A stretch of DNA of 64,000 nt from Pterois miles (Eukaryota > Chordata > Actinopteri > Perciformes > Scorpaenidae): NCBI GenBank assembly GCA_947000775.1, contig CAMQGK010000052.1:26666501-26730500 (forward strand), given 5' to 3'. Position numbers and translations under genes: made by a program. Positions 24,965-35,810 of this stretch are shown piece after piece (the stretch's first letter is position 1; the number at the start of each line of letters is the position of its first letter). Under the pieces are notes generated by a model. The model was not told the origin of the DNA. It did not search any database and saw only the letters and a list, made by a program, of their open reading frames with translations.

Positions 24965-25310
24965 CATCCATCCATCCATACATCTTCAACCATTTATCCC
25001 GTTAGGATGTCACAGGAGGGCTGGAGCTGATCCCACCTGACACTGGGCGAGGTGGTGTTCACCCGGGACAGGTCGCCGGTCCACCACAGGACACATAGAG
25101 ACAGACAACCATTCACTCTCATATTCACACCTACAGGCCATTTAGAGTCAACAGCAAACCTGCATGTCTTTGGACTGTGGGAGGGAACCAGAGAACCCGG
25201 AGAAAACCCACTCTGACATGGGGAGAACACGTAAACTCCACACAGAAGAGCCCCAAGCGGATTCAAACCTGCGACCCTCTTGCTGTGATGCGACAGTCCT
25301 AACCCCCCTA
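24965..25310 (-). mobile_element. Family-S SINE, minus-strand copy
   Basis: CATCCATCCATCC is the reversed tail, followed by the reverse complement of the family body (GACAGGTCGCC, TAGAGTCAACAG, CCACACAGAAG). The head is at 25,262-25,310. No clear target duplication. Confidence 0.8.
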
Positions 25311-25400
25311 GCAACATCACGGCAACCAGGAAATAAAAAACAAATGACACCCTAGCAACCAATCAAAAAAAAAAAAACCCAAACACCCACACACAACATT

Positions 25401-25762
25401 CATTCATTCATTCATCGTCAGCCGCTTATCCCCTTAGTGGTCGCGGGGGGGCTGGAGCCGATCCCAGCTGGCATTGGGCGAAGACAGGGAACACCCTGGA
25501 CAGGTCACCAGTCCATCGCAGGGCACATAGAGACAGACAACATAGAGACAGACAACCATTCACGCTCACATCCACACCTACGGGCAATTTAGAGTCATCA
25601 ATTAACCTAAACAGCATGTCTTTGGACGGTGGGAGGAAGCCGGAGTACCCGGAGAAAACCCACGCTTACACAGGGAGAACATGCAAACTCCACACAGAAG
25701 AGCCTGCGACCCTCTTGCTGTGAGGCGACAGCGCTAACCACTACACCACCGTGCAGCCCCAC
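25401..25762 (-). mobile_element. Family-S SINE with 12-bp target duplication
   Basis: ACACACAACATT occurs at 25,389-25,400 and again at 25,763-25,774, directly flanking the element, so this is one retroposition event. The tail is (CATT)n and the head ends near GTGCAGCCCC. A stretch ACATAGAGACAGACA is duplicated inside (about 25,526-25,555). The copy at 26,149 has the same internal duplication, so both come from one subfamily. Confidence 0.85.
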
Positions 25763-26148
25763 ACACACAACATTTTTTGTAAAATAAATATTTATTAGAA
25801 ATCAATAGAGGGGATTTACATTATTCATCCTTAATGTTTTATTAGATTTTTTTGTGTTTTATGTTTTGCATGTACCAAAATTACTTCTGTGCTTGGATGC
25901 ACATGCTCGACACTGCAGCTCACTTCAAACTGCTACCTCGTCCACGTCAACGCCCCTCCACCCTTTTCATAAACATAACTCATTAATAGTTTTTGTCCAG
26001 TCAAGCAGAATCCCAGAAGATTTTAAAATAACCCCGAAAAAAACCTGAATTGTTTGATTTGCCGATGAAAAAGTAAGAGATGTGTTATTTACTTAAAGGC
26101 ATGAAAAAACAAACTGGCTCATATCAAAAGTGCATGATCATGAATGTG

Positions 26149-26489
26149 CTGTTGCCTCACAGCAAGAGGGTCGCAGGTTCGATTCCGGCTTGGGGCTCTT
26201 CTGTGTGGAGTTGGCATGTTCTCCCCGTGTAAGCGTGGGTTTTCTCCGGGTACTCCGGCTTCCTCCCACAGTCTAAAGACATGCTGTTTAGGTTAATTGA
26301 TGACTCTAAATTGCCCGTAGGTGTGAATGTGAGCGTGAATGGTTGTCTGTCTATATGTTGTCTGTCTCTATGTGCCCTGCGATGGACTGGTGACCTGTCC
26401 AGGGTGAACCCCGCCTTCACCCAATGCCAGCTGGGACCGGCTCCAGCCCCCCGTGACCCCTAACGGGATAAGCGGTTGACGATGGATGG
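26149..26489 (+). mobile_element. Family-S SINE, 5'-truncated, 15-bp target duplication
   Basis: ATGATCATGAATGTG flanks it at 26,134-26,148 and 26,490-26,504; the first three bases may be tail-derived. The copy starts inside the head at CTGTTGCCTCACAGC, so it lost the A-box on insertion. That is typical of target-primed reverse transcription. The 3' end GGATAAGCGGTTGACGATG (26,466-26,484) is identical to the 3' end of the LINE relic at 57,908-57,926. Confidence 0.9.
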
Positions 26490-26504
26490 ATGATCATGAA
26501 TGTG

Positions 26505-26647
26505 ATGTAAGACAGTTTTCTAACTGCAGATTGTTGCAGCGTACAACATTTACAAGGCCATTTACCGTTTCATCAGACATCACCTGTTACTGCGGCTTCT
26601 GCTGCTGTACATTAATTATCTGCAGATACAGTATGTACTAAATGTCC

Positions 26648-26695
<48 letters not shown>

Positions 26696-27339
26696 TTGAA
26701 GCCTGCAGCATTGCAATGAATCAGGTATTAGAACTTCATGACTAAAGTTCCTTTCTGTACTTTTTTCTTCCTCCCTTTTTCTTTCTCTTTCTTTGCTTGT
26801 TAGTTCTGCAACCTTATTTTTCCCACTGTCTTGATAAATGTTACATCGAGCATAAATATTTTACCGTCACATGCAACTTTGATGGGGACGCCGCCATTCT
26901 CGTATCTTTTAAGGATACAGTATGTCGGCCTAATTGTGCCATGTGCAGTTATCCCTCCTCCCACTTAAACAAAGGGAGGGGAGTATCAGAGAGGGAATAT
27001 GTGTGATGCCCATTTCTGGTTAGGTGTTAGAGGTTGGGGTCACTGGATGTGTACTTCCTTAATGTTTCAGTATAACTGCAGTAAAAGTGTACATAGATCT
27101 ACTGTTCTGTAGCTGTAACGCAGCCTTAATATAAGCAGGTAATCTGCTGTAAACTTGCTCATCTGTGAAAGTGATTGGGACATACCTGCCTGTCCTCTGC
27201 ATGTCGAATTCCTCCGTGAACATCATTACTGCCTCGTTGATTAGTGATGCTTAAAAGTGTTTGTCTTATAGCCGACAGACAGCGCATAAGGAAACCCTAC
27301 GGTGGTCTGAGAGGAAAATAATCCATGAAAAACTACGAT
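26505..27339. other. Intergenic DNA with (CTTT)n microsatellite
   Basis: 26,648-26,697 is an uninterrupted CTTT-type repeat of about 12 units, followed by another CT-rich patch at 26,760-26,800. No gene recognised. Confidence 0.6.
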
Positions 27340-28483
27340 ATGCATATGATACTTTTGACAGCATTTGACTGACGCTCTCGCTGGATGAACTCAGAAAACA
27401 GAAACATCTGTCACCATGTTCTCCTCTTTGACTCTTACCTCCATTTTCATCTTCATCTGGGCTTTTTCTCAATAGACAAATAGCCTGCAAATAGTATTTC
27501 ATACAGACTTTATTACAGTATAAAAAATAATTTGTCCGCCGTTGAGTTGTGACAACTAGGCTCACTGTTTCTAACACAGTATCTTATTAAATCACTCACT
27601 TCATTATGGGTGACTTGATTTAACTGATTTGCATATGAAATGTAAGATTACTTGGCTTTATTGCTGTATTTTTAGTTTTATTACACTATGCACACAATTC
27701 CCTCAACTGTCACTTAAAAACTCAGCTTCATGCGTAGCTTTAACCCAGATCTAAATCTGTTCTCTTAATTTGATTTTCATCTTTATTTTGGCTTTTTTTT
27801 AGTACACAACACACTGTAAATGTGAACATTAACAAGTATCCTATAAATATTATAATAATATTAGAATTATAATATAAGTGGTTTAATTTAATTGGTTTGC
27901 ATATGAAATAAAAGGTTGCTCTTCTTTATTTTTGTAGACTTTTTAATCTGTACACATGATACCTTAAACTGTTAAAAACTCAACTTCATGCATAACTTTA
28001 ACCCAAAAGTCTGTTCACTTACCTCAATTTTCATTTTTATTTTGGCTTTTTTTTTTAACGCATAACATGTGATCATAGTAAGTAGCATAAACTACTTCAT
28101 GGAGTGTCAGTATCAGTATCTTATTCAGCAGATCACTGCATTATGAGTGGCTTAATTAAAGTTTTATAACAAACTGATTTGCATATAAAATAAATGATAC
28201 CTTGGCTTTATTTTGGACTCGTTATACGCATACAGTACCCTGAACTGTCACTTTAAAACTCAGTTTCATGCATAACTTTATCTTTGTTTAAGAAGTAGCC
28301 TACAATTATTATTTCATATAATACAGATTGTAGTAAAGATAAATTAATCTGAGTTTTTCAGTCCTGATACTGGTAGCAATACGAGGTATTAACTGAGTGT
28401 ATTTTTGCAAGGAGTAATGAATCTTGTTTTGCTGTCTTACACTGGAGATGCATCTGGAAGGGATCATTTTATGGTCGGTATAG

Positions 28484-28971
28484 GGATGCACCAATCCGAC
28501 TTTTTCAGTCCTGATACCGATGGCGATACCTAGGCTTTGGGTATCAACCAATCCCGAGTACTGATCTGATATCAGTGTTCAGTTAATAGGCCGTTTACCT
28601 CACTGTGTGGAAGTGACCGGGATCGTTCTGTTATGTGTAAGCCAGGCAACATCAGTCTGACTTCAACACTGCTTTCCTAACTATGAAAATCAATATGTGC
28701 CGAATAAATAGACAGATATACATTTATTGAATTATTATTTATTACTAAAATAGTAAATCATACTCCAGCAACTTGGTAAAAAAAAATCTTCAAAATTAAC
28801 AGGAATTACAATTCAAGTGTAAATATTTTTAATGCAGCAACAAATTGGTCAAAATCAGTCCACAGCCTATCAAACTGAGTTTAATTGATCAGCATCACTG
28901 TCAGGATACCCGATCCAGCTGAGTCAGTATCGGCCCAAGATCCGATCCAGTATTGCTATCGGTGCAGCCCC
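28484..28971. mobile_element. hAT-like element inside the tandem array
   Basis: Left end TAGGGATGCACCAATCCGAC; the right end is CTATCGGTGCAGCCCCA. The interior (GTGGAAGTGACCGGGATCG, ACAAATTGGTCAAAATC) aligns in reverse with 46,605-47,726. About 75-125 bp left of it (from about 28,360) also aligns with sequence outside that second copy (47,727-47,806), so the mobile unit may be larger than its apparent terminus. No transposase. Confidence 0.7.
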
Positions 28972-29440
28972 AGTTTGCAGTATTTAAAATCATAGCAGAG
29001 TTGTGACAAAAAATTGCCTTTCGTTTTAAACATGTCAGTATCTAACTCAGTATCTTATCCATCAGATCGCTGCTGTGTTAGTGGCTTGATTTCATTGTTG
29101 TAATCTGATTTGCATATAAAATAAAAGACTGCTTGGCTCTATGTTTATAGTGTATATGTAGTTTTATAACTTCAAAACTCATCTTCATGCATAACTTTAA
29201 CCCAAACCTAAATCTATTCCCTTACTTTGATTTTCATCTTTATTTTGGCTTTTTTTTTTAATGTGAACATTAACAAGTAGCTTACTAATAGTATTTTGTA
29301 TAATACAGTTTGAAGTATTTAAAAGTGATTCTTTAATTGCCGAGTTGTGACAAATAGGCTCATTCGTTCACTCTCTTTTCCTGGAACACACTTCAGGTGA
29401 AGCTGGAAAATCTGATAACTTCTGATGAATTTAAAAGAAG

Positions 29441-29762
29441 AAGAAGAAGATATTCCTTTATTAGTCCCGCTGGGGGAAATTGAATTTACACCCTGTTAAC
29501 TTATACACACACATGCACAAACAGGTCCATATACATGCAACAATGGAGAGATGTCAGAGTGAGGGGGCTGCTCCTGAGAAGCGCCCTGAGCAGTTGGGGG
29601 TTTGGTGCCTTGCTCAGGGGCACCTCGGCAGTGCCCAAGAGGTAAACTGGCACCTCTCCAGCTACCAGTTCACACTCAGTTCTTGGTCCATGGCGGGACT
29701 CCAACCGGTGACCCTCCGGTTCCCAAGCCAACTCCCTACAGACTGAGCTACTGCCGCCCCCA
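29441..29762 (-). mobile_element. tRNA-headed SINE (family A), full copy
   Basis: The minus strand reads tRNA-like head (29,761 to about 29,696; A-box TAGCTCAGTCTG, B-box CACCGGTTGGAGTCC), a body with CAGGGCGCTTCTCAGGAGC, and a tail ending ACTAATAAAGGAATATCTTC at 29,441. Inserted in the tandem array. The other copy is at the window start. Confidence 0.8.
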
Positions 29763-30007
29763 AGTAAGTAAGTAAGTACAATTTACTGCACAATGAATAC
29801 TTTTACTTTAAGTACACGCAGTATAAAAGGATTTCAAAGGACATATCACCAGTATAACACAGATCCTATAGACAATGATGCAAGTGGATGTAATCTACCA
29901 CTCTTCACTACAACTGGGACTGTAAATTTGATGAAAATACGCTAAAATACACCATTTATGGCATTGTTTATAAAGATGTACTCCATGTTTTGGTCATGTT
30001 TACCATT

Positions 30008-30065
30008 TACTAAGATAAGATAAGATGGAACTTTATTAATCCCCAGAGGGAAATTCGGGGTTTTT
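30008..30065 (-). mobile_element. LINE/SINE 3' tail fragment
   Basis: TAAGATAAGATGGAACTTTA, then TTAATCCCCAGAGGGAAATTC, is the tail shared with 29,441 and 63,806, here without any head. It is a severely 5'-truncated insertion. Confidence 0.65.
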
Positions 30066-30438
30066 ACACTATTTATTTCCTTATGTCACAAATAGCATAA
30101 ATCTCCCAAAAATATTGAAATAGTCATAAACACCTCATTATGAGCGACTTGATTGACACATTTATTTGCATAAAAATTATAAAAAATACTGCATTTTTTG
30201 TATCTTTTTGTCCCATTACACTATGCGCACACTATTTCCTAAACTGTAACTTAAAAACTCAACTACATGCCAACCCAAACCTAAATCTGTTCCCAAATCC
30301 AGACTTCAGATCCTCCATTCACAAAGGTCTCCATCCCTGAAATCAAGAAACAAATCATGTGAAACATCTTCAGATAATCTCCAGGATTTTTTTGTCTGTT
30401 CTAACAAATATGTCAACGCACACACACACTCTCTCTCT

Positions 30439-30439
<1 letters not shown>

Positions 30440-30513
<74 letters not shown>
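30440..30513. repeat. (CA)37 microsatellite
   Basis: 74 bp of uninterrupted CA dinucleotide, preceded by a CT run. It sits immediately upstream of the CpG-rich block. The Cys-Val and Thr-His open frames here come from the repeat and are not genes. Confidence 0.95.
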
Positions 30514-30517
<4 letters not shown>

Positions 30518-30660
30518 TCGCTTTCCAGCGCGGTGTGTCTGCAGATGCAGCCTCCTCTCCGCATTCGGCGCGCAGCGGCTGACGTCAGGAGCGGAGCGCA
30601 GCGAGAGGAGTTGAAATAGGGCAGAGCAGCAGCGGAGCGCTGAGAGGAGACCAGCCGGAG
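30514..30660 (+). promoter_or_regulatory. Candidate CpG-island promoter with CRE
   Basis: This is the start of the most CpG-dense block in the window. A consensus cAMP response element TGACGTCA lies at 30,580-30,587. The surrounding GC-rich sequence (GCATTCGGCGCGCAGCGGC, GGAGCGGAGCGCAGCGAG) and absence of a clear TATA box fit a CpG-island promoter with dispersed starts. The transcription start is not visible. The role is inferred from composition and the splice donor downstream. Confidence 0.55.
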
Positions 30661-30887
30661 GAGCTGAAGGATGGCGAGCCGCTGCTAAGAGTTGGGACGC
30701 GCTACTCCGTCGCTGCTGACACGCGCGCACACACGTACGCCAGCCCGTTAATTAACCTGAACCCTTTAAACCCTGCGCAGCGGGGGGACGGGAGTGGAAC
30801 TAAAGGAGCGCAGTTTGGTCGCGTCGCTGCGAGGAAATCTGTGGCACATTTCCTTCCTTTCTGCCCTCTTGCCTCGGAATACCACAG
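30530..30887 (+). other. Candidate non-coding first exon
   Basis: The CpG-rich block ends in ATACCACAG followed by GTAAGG at 30,888, a near-perfect vertebrate donor. The upstream sequence has no long ATG frame, so I read it as 5' untranslated. It contains a five-codon upstream frame, ATG at 30,671 to TAA at 30,688 (Met-Ala-Ser-Arg-Cys). The next plausible acceptor with a coding start on the same strand is at 52,936, giving a 22-kb first intron, a layout common for secreted or neuronal vertebrate genes. The 5' limit is arbitrary. Linking this exon to the one at 52.9 kb is inference, and transcript data could instead place an unseen exon between them. Confidence 0.5.
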
Positions 30888-32394
30888 GTAAGGAGGAAAG
30901 CTGTGTTTACTAATGCGGAATGGGGGCTCCGAGGCGGTTTAAACGCGCATTTTATGATGTTTTATAAGTTTGGTTGCTGCTTGTATCCGCCACTATTTGG
31001 AGTGTGAGTGAATGGAAACTGTAAACAGGACGGCAGTGGCGTGCTTTAATTCAGGATTAGTTTGTGAGGAGGAACGCATCAGAAATAGAGAAAGAGGCAG
31101 AAAGATGTGAGCTGCAGCCTCGTATAGCGCATGCAGGGCGATGTCAGTGACAATCTGTGACAGTGTTTAACTACACCGCTGCCTGGTATGTCGCCTATTG
31201 TCTGGCGCAACACGGGCTGCGATTAATCATTCAATATGACCAGATGTCAGCTTTTCTCTTTTTTGGTAACCTCATATTACCGCGCGGAGGCTTCTACCTG
31301 CAAGGAAACAACAGGATTGATGGATGGCTTTAGCGGGACTCCTGTGCCCGGAATGCGCCAGGTTTGCTCAGCAGAGGGACTGAGATGATAACATAGTGAG
31401 ACACGCACATCCCTCTCTGCTGGCGTGGATTCCCGGTCTCAACAACCCCCCCCCCCCCCAACCTCCCACTCCTCCTCAACCGGTCGTCAGCCAGTTTCTT
31501 TGGCACTTCATATTTTAATGATCCTATAGAGCATATGCATGCATAAAAACTCTCAGGAACGAGTGGGAGACATTCCTAAACAAGCCGAGATTTTCTTGTC
31601 TGATTGTGGTAAATGAGCTGCTTCGGTGCTCTCTCATGGGAAAATCCTATCAGTGTCACCAGAGAGCCGCCACAGCGGCAGCAAAGCCTCCGTGACGGCC
31701 AGCGGAGTGGGAAATGAGGATTGGTGGGCGCGCGCGGCGCCGTGATCCAGCCGGAGCTCTCCATGGTGCTGAAAACGCTCCAGCCTGAAGCTCCCATTCT
31801 CCTTCCCATCGCGCCCCAGCCTCTCTTGGCTTTGTTGGATTTCCTCTCCACCTGGAAGCAGACATGGAGCTGACATCCAGCAGCACAATTACGCCCATTC
31901 ATCACTGTGCTATCTGTGGAAAAACTGGTTGGAAGTCCCAGAACCTTTAGCTTTAAGAGAGCCAACATATCCTCCTAACTTTCAACTCAGGCACGTAGTG
32001 GCGCGAACATGCATACAGCATTCGCACATGCAGAGCCCTGGATCAATATCCTGCCCTGGCTCGTGAATGACAATATTAATGGCAGCAGTTGGGTCTGTTT
32101 AATGCCTAAAGGATGTATGCTTCAGTCATTAATTGCAGGGGGGGAAATAAACAAGCAAGCATGCAGACACCAAATGTAACGTATGATTCTTGGCTGAAGA
32201 AGTGACATTTTGTGTTCACATATTTATTTGCCTTGGATTCAACAGCTGAATGTGGCTTCTAATCACCTCTGAGGTTACCTGACTGCGATTAAAGTGGGAG
32301 TAGGCTGTATATTTTTGGCATCATTGGGCAAAAAATCCATAATAACCTTTCAGCTGATTGTAATTCAAGCGCTCTGAGAGAAAACTAGACTTCT
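30888..32394 (+). other. Start of proposed intron 1, unique sequence
   Basis: A 14-C run lies at 31,446-31,459 and a small CpG cluster at 31,725-31,745 (GCGCGCGCGGCGCC). The sequence is mostly non-repetitive. Stretches such as 31,540-31,560 and 32,040-32,140 (CATGCATAAAAAC; TCATTAATTGCAG) have homeobox-like AT cores and could be conserved regulatory DNA, but that is only a guess from composition. A 130-codon minus-strand frame at 31,576-31,968 has no recognisable domain. Confidence 0.4.
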
Positions 32395-32780
32395 GCTCCT
32401 CCTCGTGGCTCTGTTTTCAGGCTTTAAAATATCTAGCGGGTGACGGGAAACTTTTGGCCATTGACAGGTCATTTTAGAGAGAGCGTTCCTATTTGCTGTG
32501 CTCTGGCTGGTGGGCGGTGCTTTGTATTTCTTCAACAGATCTCATCATGGCTGTCGGCTCACATTTTCTTATTTTACAGCTAAGCAGTAACTACAAGATG
32601 TTTCTGAAAACATTTCAGGAGAGAAATAGTCATTACAGTAATAGATTATTGATTCATATGTGATCAGAGTTCACGAGTGATTGACAGCTGCTCAGACGGC
32701 AGCTCTGCTGCTTGATTTCCTCCGGTCTGTGAAACCTTGCAGACATCATTAGGAGCACCGGAGCCCTATGTCAGGATATA
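32395..32780 (+). repeat. Family-E repeat, plus orientation
   Basis: Contains CTCTGTTTTCAGGCTTTAAAA, TGACAGGTCATTTTAGAGAG, CTCTGGCTGGTGGGCGGTGC and TTCAACAGATCTCATCATGG. The reverse complement of the same series is at 51,095-51,515. No coding capacity. It is probably a non-autonomous DNA element, but I did not find clear terminal repeats. Confidence 0.65.
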
Positions 32781-35129
32781 GTGACCGATTTCTAAAAGTA
32801 ACTTTTTTAAATCATATTTTCTCCATTTCTACCAACTGCAGCTTTAAAAGATGATTAAACAAAGAATAAGAGCATTGCGGTAGCACCATACCAAAATATA
32901 TATGAACAAGATCACAGCTGAAGTCAGCTACTCCTGCAGGGTTTATTGAGCCACGTCGTGTCCTGAACCCTGTCAGAGCCGTTCTGCAGCCCACCCTGGG
33001 GTCACAGTCAGCGGGTTGAGAAATAATGATGTAGCCCAGAATAGTGACTCAGTCGGGCTTATTACAGTTTGCAATCTGGTGTGTAACTTATTAGCTGTCT
33101 CGCGGAGAGCCATTACAGCGCGGTGTCCAGCAGATTATGGCTGCTTGTTGTGCTTCGCAGACGGCCTAATATTGGGATGACTCACACGCTTGTAGACCGA
33201 CACTGAAGACGCACTAGCGTATAGCACACACAGACCAAAACCTCCACTGTAACGTCCTCCCCTTGCTAAGCACTTAAAGCCCCGCAAAAGCCGGAACCAG
33301 CTTGAATTGGCGTGTGTGCATACATGTGTGCAGTACGTCATGCACGTTAGTTGGATAAAGCTAAAAATGTCAAGCATGATAATAAAGGTCTAATCTTCTG
33401 TTGTGAGTGCGGGCTGAGGAAGACGTTTCACACGCTTCCACAGGCTATTGTTAGCACAGCAGGCTGTCTAACTGTGTCTCCAGGCTAGATTTAGACACAT
33501 CAACATAAGCATGGCATTGACTTTTTGAATGAAATATATGCTGTAGTCAGCTCTGTTTGTGCTAATTAAGTTCATAGGGGATAACTGGATTTTGAGTTTC
33601 TAGTACTTGATGTTTGATCGTGGACAAATACTATAACCAGGGTGCTGAAGCTAATGTATGCATATATAAGGTAAACTCCCCGCTTGGTTTTATCAATATG
33701 ATAGTTAACTGATCCCAGCCCCTGAAAGGTCAGAGGTCAGACTCAACAACAGAACAGCAGATAAGAGTTCACTGTCTTGCTGCAGGGTCTTCCAGCTGAG
33801 CGAGTCAAGTTGTCGTGGTAAAAAGCGTCGTCTCTCTTCCCGCTTGACTTCCTGGTTGCTCACATTCCTAAATGCTGAAACCGAGGGAAGCCTGGAGATA
33901 GATGCAGAAAGAGATTCACCGCCAACTATCTTGATTCAGTACAAAACAGATGTGTAAGAAAATACTGAATATTGTATTATTATTTTTTTGTGACGCTGTA
34001 GCAGTAGTTTACATACAGCTTAACTCAGTCAATAAAGAGACAAAGTCCCTCCCCTTCCGGTGGATCCTATGGGACCATGTTTTGGAAAATTTTGCAAGTC
34101 AAGAAAGTCTGTTTGTCGTAGTATCATTTAGTTTTATGTGAATCCGCTCTGTGAACTACATCGCTCATCACCAACACCGGCTAGCTAACTTAGCAATGTT
34201 CCACGCACAGATGAAATGTTAATTGATGTGTTTTATCCAGCGACTACTGGTCTTTTTATCAGCCGGTAAGCGAAAGAAAGAACGAGAAAGAGTGTTGCTG
34301 GTGTGAGTATACAAAGCCCACAGTCATAGCTTCAGCATGACACACGTCAATTATGCGACTTGTGGGTGTGCAGTCTTTCTAATTACGTATTTTCACGGTC
34401 AGTTTAAAACAAACTGTGACTTTCTTGACCTGAAAACTTACATTTTAAATGGCAAACATTATACGTGTGATTCACGCAATTCAAACAGGATAAAAAAAAA
34501 AAAAAGTCTCTCGCCATTGACTACCATTCATAGTTCTCTGAAATAAGGTCCCCTGGTGGTCCACTGGAAGGGGACGGACTTCGACTCTATACTTTATTTC
34601 ATTTGCAAAGAGATGCGTCCTCTCGGAGTAGTGCTATAATGATGGATCTTATAGACACTGATAAATGCCGATCCCACTGTTCTGATTGCATAAAAGAGTA
34701 AACCTTTTACTTTATATCACAATATATTGAATCGTAATCCCTATATCATGATATGTATAGTATCGCCGTATTCTTGCCAGCACACAGCCCTCGTTGCTAT
34801 CAGAAATATTTTACATGCTGCAGCTTTCTTGCTGCACGGCCACAATAGTGTTGGTCCAAATGAAAAAGACTGTTTGAAGTTGAAATTTCAAAGATTTTGC
34901 AAAGGTCCAGCAGGTAGATGAAAGATTAAATTTGTGTTGTTTATTTAGCTGTATTAGAGAGGAAATGGTCTGCAGCACAGAGTAGGATTTTGTTTCTGTT
35001 CTTAGCACGTACAGAGAGGGAAAACTTGGCGTTTTGTTGTACCAGTTTTAAATACTTGTCACTGAAAATCTTTTATGCGACAAAGGATAGAACAGGATTT
35101 ATTTAAAACATTCAGAACACGTGAATATT
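32781..35129. other. Intron 1, no exon recognised
   Basis: AT-rich sequence with an A-run at 34,491-34,505. Short frames only; nothing splice-bounded. Confidence 0.4.
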
Positions 35130-35300
35130 GCCTCTGCCGAGGAGGTTATTTCTTCGGGTGAGTTTGTCCATTTTGCAGTATGATAACGGAAAAACTACAG
35201 GCCCGATTTTTGTGAAACTTGGTGGAAATGTGTAGCATAGGCCAAGAGAGAAGCCATTAAACTTTGGACTGGATCAGTCTTGGCAGAGGTCAAGTGCTTT
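35130..35300 (+). repeat. Dispersed repeat, class uncertain
   Basis: CCTCTGCCGAGGAGGTTAT, then GGAAAAACTACAGGCCCGAT and GTGAAACTTGGTGGAAATG, and finally TTGGCAGAGGTCAAG, match the order of a repeat found in many animals. The ends GCCGAGG and TGGCAGAGG are weakly inverted. Confidence 0.5.
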
Positions 35301-35347
35301 TGTAGTTATTACGGTGGTAGATCAGCCCAGTCTCACGACAAAATGTG

Positions 35348-35810
35348 TAATAGACCCGCCTGTCCACTGCAAGAAAGCGTGTCAGTGTCATGTTTTGTGT
35401 CGCAAAGATGTGAATAATACAAGCCTGCATGAAGGTGTTTTGTAGTGACGGGTGTTGTTTGTAATATTGCATATGTATTGCTTACAGTCTAACTTCAGAG
35501 CTGAAGTGAGAAAATCATTTATGGTGGGCGAATGGGTCACACATGATTTCAAGCAGGAGACCCGTGTTCGAGGCCGGTGTTTTGTTTCGCAGGTTACATC
35601 AGTGACGGCTGTCATGTGTTTTCTGTTCCGACGTTACAATGTTTTTGTGTTCTACTTAGTTTCCTTCACTTATTTTAAGCCCAACCATGATTTTTAAAGG
35701 CTTTGTTGCCCTCTGCTGGCGCTGCACCTTAATACAGTCGTGAAATATTCACGTCTCTGCGAGGCAAAACATGACACACGCTATCCTCTGGTGGACAGTC
35801 ATGTCTATTA
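35348..35810. mobile_element. MITE with about 60-bp inverted ends (family B)
   Basis: 35,348-35,408 (TAATAGACCCGCCTGTCCAC, GCGTGTCAGTGTCATGTTTTG) is the inverted counterpart of about 35,750-35,810 (CAAAACATGACACACGCTAT, GTGGACAGTCATGTCTATTA). The interior carries the family-B core in reverse (CCCAACCATGATTTTTAAAG). It is 463 bp with no transposase. This copy best shows the ends of the family. Confidence 0.75.

Larger units (their letters stand above)
27340..30300 (+). repeat. Degenerate tandem array, units about 250-330 bp
   Basis: Three landmarks recur in the same order. (i) GATTTGCATAT or a close variant lies at about 27,626, 27,893, 28,177, 29,106 and 30,163, with a weak one near 27,340. 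(ii) CATGCATAACTTTAACCCA or a variant lies at about 27,729, 27,986, 28,268, 29,186 and 30,264. (iii) ATTTTCATCTTTATTTTGGC or a variant lies at about 27,442, 27,772, 28,027 and 29,229. Spacing is about 250-330 bp once the hAT block (28,340-28,975), the SINE (29,441-29,762) and the LINE tail (30,008-30,065) are removed. No unit has a conserved open frame. The array ends about 230 bp before the CpG-rich first exon. Confidence 0.75.

Noticed and set aside
30306..30730. Long Cys-Val and Thr-His open frames around 30.4 kb
   Set aside because: They are translations of the (CA)37 microsatellite plus flanking CpG-rich leader.
31576..31968. 130-codon minus-strand frame in the GC-rich start of intron 1
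   Set aside because: No domain or start context; overlapping frames on the same strand show it is composition-driven.
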